Part shown: positions 27,784-37,962 of the stretch, one piece after another
How positions within the stretch are numbered: position 1 is the stretch's first letter
How the letters are laid out: each line of letters starts with the position of its first letter
Origin: Pelecanus crispus
Lineage: Eukaryota > Chordata > Aves > Pelecaniformes > Pelecanidae
Assembly (NCBI RefSeq): GCF_030463565.1
Contig: NC_134646.1
Coordinates: forward strand, 14,040,001 to 14,104,000
Direction: 5' to 3'
DNA length: 64,000 bases
Notes under the pieces: model-generated
The model's database searches: none
Told to the model about the DNA's origin: nothing
Seen by the model: the letters and a program-made list of their open reading frames with translations, nothing else
Made by a program: the position numbers and the translations under genes

Positions 27784-27789
27784 TTTATT
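27784..27789 (-). terminator. Possible polyadenylation signal for the 28-31 kb exon chain
   Basis: The minus strand reads AATAAA here, about 580 nt after the TAA at 28,366. This motif is common by chance in AT-rich DNA. Confidence 0.3.
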
Positions 27790-28365
27790 CTATAAAATAA
27801 TAAAGCCAACTGAATGCGATACTAGCAAAACTGTAAGAATATTATATTCAGTATTTTTCATTAGCACAAACTAAAAGTGCAGAGAGACTAATCGTGAAAA
27901 AATGTCTTTAAAAAAAGAAACAGTCCAGAAGGTTACAACTTCACCATGTTTACACTGAAGATAACAAGAGAATTCACCCGTATAGGGCAATAATCCAGAA
28001 GTCCGGTATCTACAGATATTAAACCACTGTCCAAAGAACACTTTTTGCCTGGAAGAAAGCTACAACTCTTGGGTCTTTATCCAATTTGCATGGGGCTAAG
28101 TTAAAGCCATAAATAAATACCCAGCATGACAATTGATATAGAAATGTTTTGCTCCCGAGCCTCTAAAAGATGCCAGCAATGGTTCCCAAACAATAAGAAA
28201 TACTTCAGTTAAGTTCTTTTTTGTGGTGTACTTGTTGGGAGCAGAAATACAAATTCACCATCAGAGCGCATGTCCAAACTTACCACATGCTGCAATTGCC
28301 ACTAACCGAGAAAAAAAGAAAGGTGAAGAGCGGGAAACCATGCGCTGCAATTGTGCTGTGTACCT

Positions 28366-28427
28366 TTAGGGTTCCTTAGCAACTTCTTCCTTAGCAACTT
28401 CTTCAGGTGTCTTCTCCTCCTCGGAAA
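28366..28427 (-). CDS. Candidate terminal acidic exon downstream of MGARP
   Basis: The strong acceptor CTCCATTTTCAG|TT at 28,427 opens a phase-1 frame: (V)SEEEKTPEEVAKEEVAKEP followed by TAA at 28,368-28,366. It contains a perfect 15-bp tandem duplication that encodes EEVAK twice. Its Glu/Lys/Ala composition resembles MGARP tails and it continues the frame of the exon at 29,144-29,302. A possible AATAAA lies about 580 nt downstream at 27,784-27,789. It is either an alternative 3' exon of MGARP or the end of a separate acidic protein; RNA evidence is needed to decide. Confidence 0.5.
28374..28403. repeat. 15-bp tandem duplication inside a candidate exon
   Basis: CCTTAGCAACTTCTT occurs twice in tandem without mismatch. 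On the minus strand each copy encodes the five-residue unit that gives EEVAKEEVAK. It keeps frame. Confidence 0.85.
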
Positions 28428-29143
28428 CTGAAAATGGAGACAAAGCACAAATGAGACACCTTGGAAACAACTTATTCGATGACAAATAGTTGAGTAAGTT
28501 GTTTCCTTTATTCCAAAGGATCCTTTGGACTAAAGGGATACAATTTACCAAGTCATATCAGCTATACAGACATTTTTCCCTTTAGCTTTTGAATTCTAAT
28601 TGTAAAAAGAGTTTAGAGGCCAAACTTCTAAACTCCTTTGAAAATCTCTGCAGTGATGATTTTAACACACATTTTTCTTTGCATTTAATTATATCGTTCA
28701 ACTTCAATAGCAATATAAGATCGCTTATAGCTTCACTGAAACACTGTAAGGTTTATAAATATCACATGGCCTATATTTTTCTTTACAGCAATGTAATTTA
28801 AGAAAATTCTATCTTTCAAATTAAGTCAGATGTTAAAAAAGTGTGTTACATCATACGCAGCACGAGGGAGAATTTCTTGTTCTTCATGAACTTTACATCT
28901 AGACTGAGCAGGGCACTGAGCTCAAAACACCCCCGCGATCCAACTTAGCAATACCTATTTCTACTGCATGGGATATAATTTCAAAATTAAATTTTCTGCT
29001 AACACTGTGATGCCAAACACAGTCATCGCTAGCAGCCACACTGCGTCACTTGAGTTCTGCATGCTCTTGCAGCTAGTTCAGTGCAAACAGCCATTAGCGC
29101 TTTTCAGAGACAAAACATTTCAGACCCAGCTGTACTCTTGCAC

Positions 29144-29302
29144 CTTCTGAAGTTTGCCCCGACTCCTCAGCACCAACGTCCTGGCTCCTTGGGGATGTCT
29201 CAGAAATCTCTTGAGCTGCTGAGGCTGCTCCTTCCTTGACACTGTCTAAGTTTTCCTCATGGGCAGAAGAAGCTGCAACATCCAAGACTTCACTCACAGT
29301 TT
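29144..29302 (-). CDS. Candidate acidic internal exon downstream of MGARP (159 nt, phase 1-1)
   Basis: The acceptor TTTGATTCATAG|AA lies at 29,302 and the donor CAGAAG|GTGCAAG (modest) at 29,144/29,143. The 53-codon frame reads (E)TVSEVLDVAASSAHEENLD, then SVKEGAASAAQEISETSPRS and QDVGAEESGQTSE. The Ala/Ser/Glu-rich acidic composition closely resembles the MGARP C-terminal exon at 44,877-45,115 and the family's glutamate-rich tail. It is symmetrical in phase 1, so it can be inserted or skipped without a frame change. Confidence 0.5.
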
Positions 29303-29974
29303 CTATGAATCAAATTAGAGAGATAATTGTCTTGTCTTTCCATTCACCGGCACAAATGAGGGCGAGCAGTCAAGGCTCACAAGGCATGAGGTACCTGCCT
29401 GACAAAGATGTTTGAAGTAACTGAAGACAACAGGATCTATCAGATGATTAAATTTTATCATGCAAATAAAAGTTTGCAAGTGGAATTCCAGGGAAAGTCT
29501 GACTCTTCCCAACCCTGGGGCAGAAAACTATAGACATGAGCTATTTTCATGTCTTCAGATGAAGGTAAGTATTCTCTAACATGCATATTCTCTTGCAGAT
29601 ACCCTTGTTTTATCTTCCAATTTCTGCCAAACTAATGATGTGCAAGATAATAATGGTAAAGTTTCCATGGAAATAATCCTCGTCTGATCAACACCATAGG
29701 ATTACACATACACTCCACATAACCTTGCAAAGACGTCACAGGTAGTTTTAATGTAGAAATATCCTAACATCAGGCTGAAGATTCAGGCTGTGATTCCAGT
29801 GTAGCATGATTGCCAACTAGCCATTTTTCAATACTGCTTAAGGATAAAGCAATCTATCTGTACAAAAAGTTTGTAATAGGTAATATGTCTATATACAGAT
29901 ACACTCTGCAGGGATACTGAACACATCATCCAGCAGTTACATGTTATATTTTACTTGAATAAATTCTCTCTTAC

Positions 29975-30019
29975 CATGTTCTTCTTCCTGTTGGAGGCCT
30001 TCAACATCACACACCTTAA
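29975..30019 (-). CDS. Candidate small acidic exon (45 nt, phase 1-1)
   Basis: The acceptor CCTGCCGAGCAG|TT lies at 30,019 and the very good donor CATG|GTAAGAG at 29,975/29,974. It reads (V/F)KVCDVEGLQQEEEH and leaves phase 1, joining in frame to the exon at 29,302. The Glu-rich end fits MGARP-like sequence. A second use of AG at GTTGAAG is possible. Confidence 0.42.
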
Positions 30020-30290
30020 CTGCTCGGCAGGATAAGGTTTGCAAGGACTTTTTGTTGTTACAAATTGTGTCCTCTACTAAGCTACATGTATATTAAATAC
30101 AGCTAACTAAACACCCTCATTAGAAGTTCAATAAATGCAGTAAAGAGGAGTTTCGCAGAGCTAGCATCCCATGCCTTTTTCCAAATACAGGCTTGCAGCT
30201 ATTTAAATACAGCATATTCTGAACATCAATTATTTCACTTATTTTGCAGAACACTGGCTGAATTTTGAAGAAGCAACAGAAAAAAAAAAA

Positions 30291-30325
30291 TCAGGAATTG
30301 CCATCTTTGTCTTTATAGGGAACAG
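30291..30325 (-). CDS. Duplicate of the 27.1-kb exon start, truncated by a stop
   Basis: The same acceptor and first 28 nt as at 27,156 open the frame VPYKDKDGN, but the sequence then diverges, giving S and a TGA stop at 30,291. It is followed by a T-run on the minus strand. It is probably a broken copy, or an alternative very short terminal exon. Confidence 0.2.
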
Positions 30326-30338
30326 CTATGCAATAAAA
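30298..30338. repeat. 41-bp direct duplication, copy 2
   Basis: An exact copy of 27,129-27,169. Flanks are unrelated apart from a few bases, and an A-run (plus strand 30,281-30,290) lies close to one end. Confidence 0.9.
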
Positions 30339-30699
30339 AATAGTACATTCGAAATTCAGAACATGAGCTATTTTATAGCTAGCATCACTTACGTAATGCA
30401 ATATATTTGCTATGGTAACGAGCTGCTGGTTTTGACTTTGTAACATCAAACATTCAGTTTATATGACAAAAAACTCACTGTCTGGCTTGTAGTATTTCAT
30501 CTTGCTAATTTTTGTTTATTTCTTGTGATGTTTTAGTGTTTTAATTTCTTTGCACTAAGAAGAGTAGATCAGTAAACAAGTAGAGGGAGCAACATGGACT
30601 TTCCTGCTTTTTAATAAAACCCCATTTCCTTTGAATGGGAATTGTGTTTATTTGTCACCTACAGGAATACCTGCCTTGAAAACAAATGTTAACACTTAC

Positions 30700-30747
30700 A
30701 CCACTTGTACTGAATGATTTGTGTCTGGTCTGAAGTATTCTTTATGG
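30700..30747 (-). CDS. Candidate small exon (48 nt, phase 1-1)
   Basis: The acceptor ATTGCCTTTCTGATAG|CC lies at 30,747 and the donor GTGGT|GTAAGTG at 30,700/30,699. Both splice sites look good. It reads (A)IKNTSDQTQIIQYKW plus one base, symmetrical in phase 1 and therefore compatible with MGARP exon 3 or with the downstream candidates. No family resemblance of its own was recognised. Confidence 0.33.
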
Positions 30748-30911
30748 CTATCAGAAAGGCAATCTACTGCAACAAAATATGGATTCCTCCGAATGTGTCC
30801 ATCCAGGTCTCTGCAGGGTAGCTGTCACTCCCTGAAATACAAACGGCCTCATTGCGACAGGCACCGCATTTTTTAAAACCTATGTCTGTACATATGAGTA
30901 ATTGTCCTTGC

Positions 30912-31192
30912 TTACTGCAGAAGACTCCAGCTGGTACTTTTATTCAAGTGGCTTTCACATCCGTTCCTTGAGCACACGCGGCTAGAGTTTCGTAGCAGCC
31001 ACCTTCCTGGTGCCACAGGCGAAGTGCTCTTTTCGAGGAGAAAGCTGGCAGAGCTGGCGGTCCGAGTGCCCTTGCTCACAGCAGCATCAGACGTGGCAGC
31101 TTGCACTGGGTCATTATCCATGCCTTGAGGCATTATCTCCAGCAAAGATCCACGCTGGCCCACGAAGATCTTTTTGGTATCATTCCTTTGGC
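30912..31192 (-). other. Open phase-1 segment with raised CpG content, possible exon
   Basis: From a weak acceptor (CAATAG|GC at 31,192) the minus strand is open in phase 1 for 93 codons to a stop at 30,912. It passes through GSLLEIMPQGMDNDPVQAAT and SDAAVSKGTRTASSASF. A possible donor GCT|GTGAGC lies near 31,075. The Ala/Ser/Thr-rich part is reminiscent of the neighbouring candidates, but the acceptor lacks a good pyrimidine tract. It is uncertain. Confidence 0.2.
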
Positions 31193-34100
31193 CTATTGCA
31201 TCTACTGCAAGCTATCTAAGTGTCTTTTGGTGCTTTGAGCACCATGAAAATAAGAACCAGTCTGTAACCATGAAGGCTATTTTGAGCATTAATCTGACAC
31301 ACGGAAACAAATCTCGGTGTATTTTTTGGTCATTTGTACACAGCTTGGTCTTGGAAAAAAAACACTCTGTATCCCGCTCACAAGGGCAACATGTTTTTCC
31401 CTGTCCTAGGGAATTGCTGTGATCCCAGGGCAACACCAGATGAATGATGACCTGGCAAGCTGAGAATGAGTCCTGTGCCTCTTTCAGAATCGGGACCACC
31501 ACATGGCCCCTTCTCCGTGGGGAACATCAGGCATACTGCCCGAGTCCCTCCCATCCTCTCCTACTGGCCAGCTGGTAGCACAAAGCATTACAAAGTTTAG
31601 GAACTTCTTTTTTGTGTTTCCCTGGATGCTAAATTTAATCTCAGTGCTATTTGCCCCCCTCCCCCGCCTTTTTTATTTAAATCTGCTTGCATTTCATATT
31701 TTTTCAGTCCAGCTTAATCTCTCGCAGTTGTTCCATGTAAAATCCTGCAGTAACACCCTATTTCATAAAAGAGATTTTAATCTATGTCTGGTACAACGAT
31801 GACTCATTTTCCACAATCCTTGGAAGGAGGATTTTACTTTTCTGTCTGTTCAATTATTGCAAAGTTGTTAATAAGCCTGTCGTGAAACTCTACAGCAATT
31901 AATAGATGTAATTGAAATAACTTCTAACTTTTGTTAGTTCAAATACTAAAAAATTTAAGCTGCTTTACTTTTTCCAAAAAGAGTTGTAGAGGAGATACAG
32001 AATCTTAACTGGTTCTGTGTTGTTTTCTGAATGATGATCAGTTTGAAATTTTGAGGTCCCCATATTTCCTTGTGCAGCGATGACTACAACCCATTTTGTC
32101 TATTTATGCCAGCTTTCTTACAATTTCTACAGGCTTTAACTGAACAAAATCATCTGCATTGTGCAACTGCTTCCCTGCAATGAAGACACATGGTATTTAA
32201 GTGCTGTTCGTATTATGTTCTCCACTGAATGCCCAGCTGCTTTATTATCGATATTATACAATACTACGTCAGCTCCTTAACATCTTTAACAAAACACCCA
32301 CTTGCAGCGTTCCAGTCAAATAGGTCTCAGCCATATGATGATTTACCCTGACCCATACAATTTAAAATCTGCCAATTGACTGTTCTCAATTTTTTTAGTT
32401 TCTTCTTATATTCACAGAAGTGGGGTTGGTTGGTTTGGGAAAAAAACCCACATCATTCATCAATACCACTGGAGTTAAATGGTTTCATAATTTTACTGTT
32501 TCATTGAGTTATTGGTGTGTGGTGCCCCCCCCCCCCCCCCCCCATCTTAGTAGGATATATTATTCTACAGAAGTTACACACCTTACAGTTTCATACAAGG
32601 TATTACACTGGTAGCAAAATCTCAGCCTTTGTGTATTATATTAGCTATTTTTTTAAAAAAAATGATATTTATTTTTCTTATGCTTCTCCACCAGGCATTT
32701 GTCAATTTTAAGTTTTCCCCTGTAGCTAAGTAGCTAAGTCCCAGTATCAGTGGCTACAGTTTCCTTCAATTTTGCTAGGCATTTCTACATACTATTGCAT
32801 TTACAGATCTGAACTAAGAGCTTAACTTCCTTGTGATTTCAACAAAAGGTAATATTAAAGAAGTCCAAGCCTCAGAGAAATCAAACTAATCACGTTTACT
32901 AACTGTAGGCAAGTGGTTAGGCTCCGCATATTGCATCAACAGCTGTTCTGAAAGCATTCAAAGGGATTTTAACATACCGAGGATTTTGAGGACAAACGTC
33001 CTCAGGCTAGTTAGACCCCCGACATATTTCCACTACGCAACCATCAGTACATAAGTCAACATCCCTGTACTATCCATTGCTTACGTGCAACGCTGACCCT
33101 AACACAGATATCACCTCCTTCTGCCCAGGATAGCTATATATGCACTCTCAAGTGGTCTTTAGCTCCTCTGCTTTACGAGATAACCATTTGGAGCAGAAAT
33201 ACATCCTTCCAAACTGCACATGCAGGAACAGAACATGACTGGGCAAGCACCAGCAGCACATTACATATGCACCAAACACAATACCAAACCATTTATATTA
33301 GGAAAACACATCTGGTTTGAGTTGAGTAAATACAGAAAAGGAAATTGATTTTACGGACAAAAGGAAATTAGTTGGGTTTTGGGGTTTTTTTGTTTGTTTT
33401 TTTGCTTTTTGTTTTTTTAATAAGGCAGCAGCATTAGGAAGCTCCAGTAACTCACTAGCACGATATCCAACATCTAGTTCCACCTAGAAATACAATTTTT
33501 AGGAAACGATCCCTATCATTTCAGTGAAAAAAAAAAAAAAGCTGCTTCCTGTATAAAGTAATTATTCCTGCAGTCTTCAAAGGCAGAATTTTTACTCTTA
33601 CAAGTACTAAAGTTGCAGCACTGAGAGCACAGGACTCCACATTTCTGTGCATTCACAGTAGAACAGAAAACAAATCCAGGGCGTTTCTGCATCCTCATGA
33701 TCATCAATTGAATTGCCTGAATATTAGCAAGCTCAGCATTCTCCCAGGAGAACAGAGAAGCAAGATAAGCAGGGACTTGCATGCCCAGTGTGACTGACTC
33801 ATCTTTGCTCCAGCTAATAATAAAAAATAAAAAACACCGCACACAGATTGACTTCCTCCTGCTAATAACAAAAAAACCTGACACAAAACCAACACAAAAC
33901 CCCACGCACAGGGATTGACTTTCAGAACCCAGATCCCACTGCTTGCATGGCCTCTACCCCCAAAGCTTTCAAGCATTGAAAACAAGCTTTCCGACTTTCC
34001 CGAGGGAGTTTTTATGCAGGATCAGCCTGGATTTTTGTCTGGGATGCAAAACTCTAGTCTGAAATTAAACGGGCTCACACTGGCAGTCGTGTCCTACCAC

Positions 34101-37100
34101 CTGGGAAACAATGCGCTGTAGGATGATTTTGAAGGAGGCAGGTGACAGGCTGGTATGGAGCAAATTGAGTTGGCACGGATCATGATAAGCGGAATCTGAA
34201 ATCTGCCAAGAACTTGGTTCTTGCAAGAATTTTTGTGGAAGGTACTGTTTCTGATAGCATTTCTACAGGGCATATATTGTCAGGCTTTAGCGCTCAGTGT
34301 TCATAAAGCTGGATTTTCCAAGCTGTGTTTCATACCACATGCCACGTGTGAAAGCTAACGAAGCAAACTACTAACTGTCCAATACGTACATATTATTTCA
34401 TGCCAGGTTTCATTGACCACAATTCCTGAAGAAAGAAATGGGATATACGAGAACCAGGAGAAGAAACAAATAGTTGACCTGACTTATTCTACACGTCTAC
34501 AGTCGTGTCAGCATTGCCAAGAGGAGTAAGCAGGCAAGTCAGGAGTGAGAAGTTCTGCTCCTCCGCCTAAGCAAGCTTGGACTATTCTGGGAGCAAGGTA
34601 CACCCTCCTTCGGTACAACACTGAGGCTTCTTTAGTGCAAATTTAAACTACTGCTTTAAAGCTTAGAGCAGCCCTTCAAAAAACTCAGCCATGTTAGTGT
34701 GAGGGTTAGGTCTTCACACTTCCACTGAAGTAGCAGCTGGTTAGCAACTAATTGTTAAGAAAACAAACAAACAAAACTTATTTTACATATAGAAAGAAAC
34801 TATTCTAAAAAGGAAAGAACTGCTTTCCTCCTTCCTCCTGTGGGTGAAGTACTTTACGTTGTGAAAGAAATAAATTTTTCTCTTAACATGTAAGAATAGA
34901 AGAAGCTGTCTCTCACAGAGCAGCATTAAAAGAAGGAAAAGTCCAAATTTTTAACAAAGCGTGGGGGCACTCTTGCAATTCAGAATTTCACTCCTACAGC
35001 AAAAGTTCTACCACCTTTGGCCAGTCAACTCAGCACCGCTGCAAATGCTCCTTGTTCAGAGTGCTTTTGTGTTGAAACTTTTATTATTTTTAGTATCTGT
35101 TGATACCAATTTATAGATTACGAATACAAATAGCCCATAGGCATAATTAAACTAACTTGTAGATTGTATTTTTAAATCTCACTGGACTTCAAGCTTGTAC
35201 CTTGTATTTTTAAGTGGCTTTGTAAGTATGTTTTCCTTATTTACAATATATATGGAGAAGACAGCTGTTCCAGATTTTAAAATGAAAGCTACATTCAATT
35301 TTTTTCCTTGCTCAGGAAGAGGTGGGGTCTTCCCCCTCCCCTACATCCCCCAGGATGGAAGTTTCATAATAAGCTCATACAAGACAACAACAGCCTTCTC
35401 GGGAGTACAGCCTATATTTTTTCCCCCAGTTTAGCATTTCCCTACTAATATATTTAAAACTATCATATTTTGATTCTAATCCTAATCCTTTGATTCATTT
35501 TAGAAGTGGTATTTCCAGTTAGAAGCAACAACAACAAAAAATGAACAGCACTTGTTTCCTGCAATTTTTAAAGATATTTCAAAATACACTTTTTTCATAT
35601 CATGACTTTTTTTTTTTTTAAGCAGTCAAGATGAGGCTGGTATCTGTAATGCAGAATGTCAGGTTCGATTACTTTTAAAAATATTCTTTGCAGAAGAATT
35701 TGGCTTTATAAAGCTAAAATAATACAAGTTAGCTAGCATAATACGAATGGAATCTGCCTGGAGCGCATGAACCAAAGCTGGAGTACAAAAAAGGGCTTTG
35801 ATATTTCAAGCTGCCTATAACATCACCAATGTCACACACTAATTCCAAAGGGGAGAAAAAAAAAAGTCAAATTTAATTGTGAAAACAGAAACGGTATTTA
35901 ATTTACAGTCTTTTAGAGAACTGCTCATACTAGCATGTGATGCTTTTGCTTACATAAAGCTTCTCCTCAGTGAGGTCTACTGAGGGGCTGGGGATGTCCC
36001 CTGAAATGTTAGGATAGGCAGAGCAAAAAATTCCCCATTCCTTTTCATAGTTTAAAGACCCACTAATGAAACACTAACAGTGGAGTAGAATTAACTTTTA
36101 AAAAGTCAAATCCTACCATGTTTGAAAAGTAATTCAAGAACGTATTAGAGAGTGCAAAATAGAGCGCAAGAGGTGGGGGTACCTGGCTCCCTCGGATCTA
36201 ATCCAGGGGAGAACACAGCAGTAGCAGTACATTCCCTTTAAGACCAACTTAACATACTTTCATTCCATCACCAACTTTAAGGAAAATGGAAAAGAAGTTC
36301 CTTCAACAATGGCTTTTGTTCTAAATCCTGAGGTGGTGGTGACAGCTAAGGTCCCCTTCCTTCCTTTCATCAGAAGCCCCCTGCCACCCCAGGTACCGCT
36401 GACTTGGGTTCAGCACCTCCTCCCTCTGCTTACAGGGGCTCAAACCACCCTCAGCCACCTCAGCAAGAGGAAGAGGGGGAAATAATCATCACCGAGTCAG
36501 TTTGGGACAAAACAGGCAAAACCATGCATATGTCCGGGTAAAGTGAGCAGGTGCTTCAGGTTTCATTGGCCAGGAAGACACAGGGAGCTCGGCACGCAAG
36601 GCTTGCCAATACACACCGGGAACATCCCAAGCACCAGGAACGTCACTCAGGACTACTTGAAATGCTCTCTCTCTGCTCAGTGGCCTTGTATTCAGTGACC
36701 ATGTAACATTATAATCAGCTAGAGTATGTTATCCATCTCTTCCGAAAGGAAAAAACACTTAACAAACGTTTGGCTTAAAATGGAAAAAAAAAAAAATCTA
36801 CTGGATGGTTAACCACATACCAATGCCTCTCTCTGACACTTGAATTCAGCACTTGAGCTTCAGACAGGAAAAAATAAACCTCTCAGCTCTATGAGCTAAA
36901 CCGAATCAGGGAACTAACAATTGTTTAGAAAAGCACTGATTATTTTTCAGTCCGATCAGTTCCTTGAATGCACAGGACAGGAACTGGTAGTGGCTGGCGA
37001 CTGCTGAAGCCCACGTTGCTCTCAAGAAATTGTTTGCGGAACTGCCCTGTCCCGACCACCCACGAAGGTGGCCTCAGCCTTCCCTACCTGTAATACCCCA

Positions 37101-37902
37101 CTAGAGCCCACGGGCGTCAGGAGTTTTCTCTTGGCATTTCAGCTATTCTGTAAGTTAAACCCAAACCAGAGGCTTAGAGCCCAAGGTCTTTGAGAAACTG
37201 ATGAACAAAGAAAGGCTGGGATTTCTAATAATCCTGCCACTATAAAAATATGACAGCTTTTTCGTTTTGCAAGCCATCTATAATTAATCCAAATAAAAAT
37301 CCCTGAGGTCCAGCTGAAAGCCTAAACCATGGCGTTACGAAGCACATTTTTACAAAAAAAAATTTTTTTCTTCACTCCATACAGCAAGAAAAGAAACAAC
37401 TTCATTCAACCAAACATTTCACAGGTTGGTTGTGCCTAATGTAGGTCACTAGTTCCTAAGAAAAGCCTCATTAGTTCATACTAATGACCAGAAGACTCGC
37501 TTCAATGGGAGATTATTCTACAATAGATGATTAAAAAAAGATTCAGAGATGCCTGTAATGGTCAGTATAAAAGCATAACAGCGCATACCACATTAATCCA
37601 GAATAGTTTATAACACCTCACATAATTTCAGGTATATAGTTTTATATTCTGTAACAAGGATTTGTAGCAATGAGAAGCAATTCACATTGTGTTTCATTGG
37701 TTGTTTTAAACATCTAGCCACTGACTGGAATGGATCACGAAGAAAACTAGTGCAAGTTAACATAAACGGCATATATGAAAATGCACTAATAATTTGATGT
37801 GTGAAATCTTTCAGAAGCTCTAAAAAACCTTTTAATTAAAAAGTTAGGCATTTTCTTTAACAATCTTCATACAAAGCGATGCACCAAGTTTTACCCACTT
37901 AC
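31193..37902. other. Non-coding stretch, no gene recognised
   Basis: AT-rich sequence with a 19-base C-run at 32,525-32,543 and several T/A-runs. A 129-codon minus-strand open frame at 33,516-33,905 has no recognisable family. Nothing else can be supported. Confidence 0.5.
32525..32543. repeat. Poly-C homopolymer (19 nt)
   Basis: Nineteen consecutive C residues in otherwise AT-rich sequence. Its length may be inaccurate in the assembly. Confidence 0.9.
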
Positions 37903-37962
37903 ATTGTTTTCAAAGGAGCAACCAAAGTTTGACATGTTGTTTCTTGAAAAGGATGTTTCTCT
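37903..37962 (-). other. Exon-like 60-nt segment (phase 0-0)
   Basis: On the minus strand the strong acceptor GCGTTTCACATTGCAG lies at 37,962 and the strong donor AACAAT|GTAAGTGGG at 37,903/37,902. Read in phase 0 it gives RETSFSRNNMSNFGCSFENN with no stop. Exact divisibility by three and good splice sites suggest a cassette exon, coding or non-coding, but no family is recognised. Confidence 0.25.

Noticed and set aside
33516-33985. Minus-strand open frames of 129 and 93 codons after a TTATTATTAG acceptor-like site
   Set aside because: No family resemblance, poor pyrimidine tract and no good downstream donor in phase.
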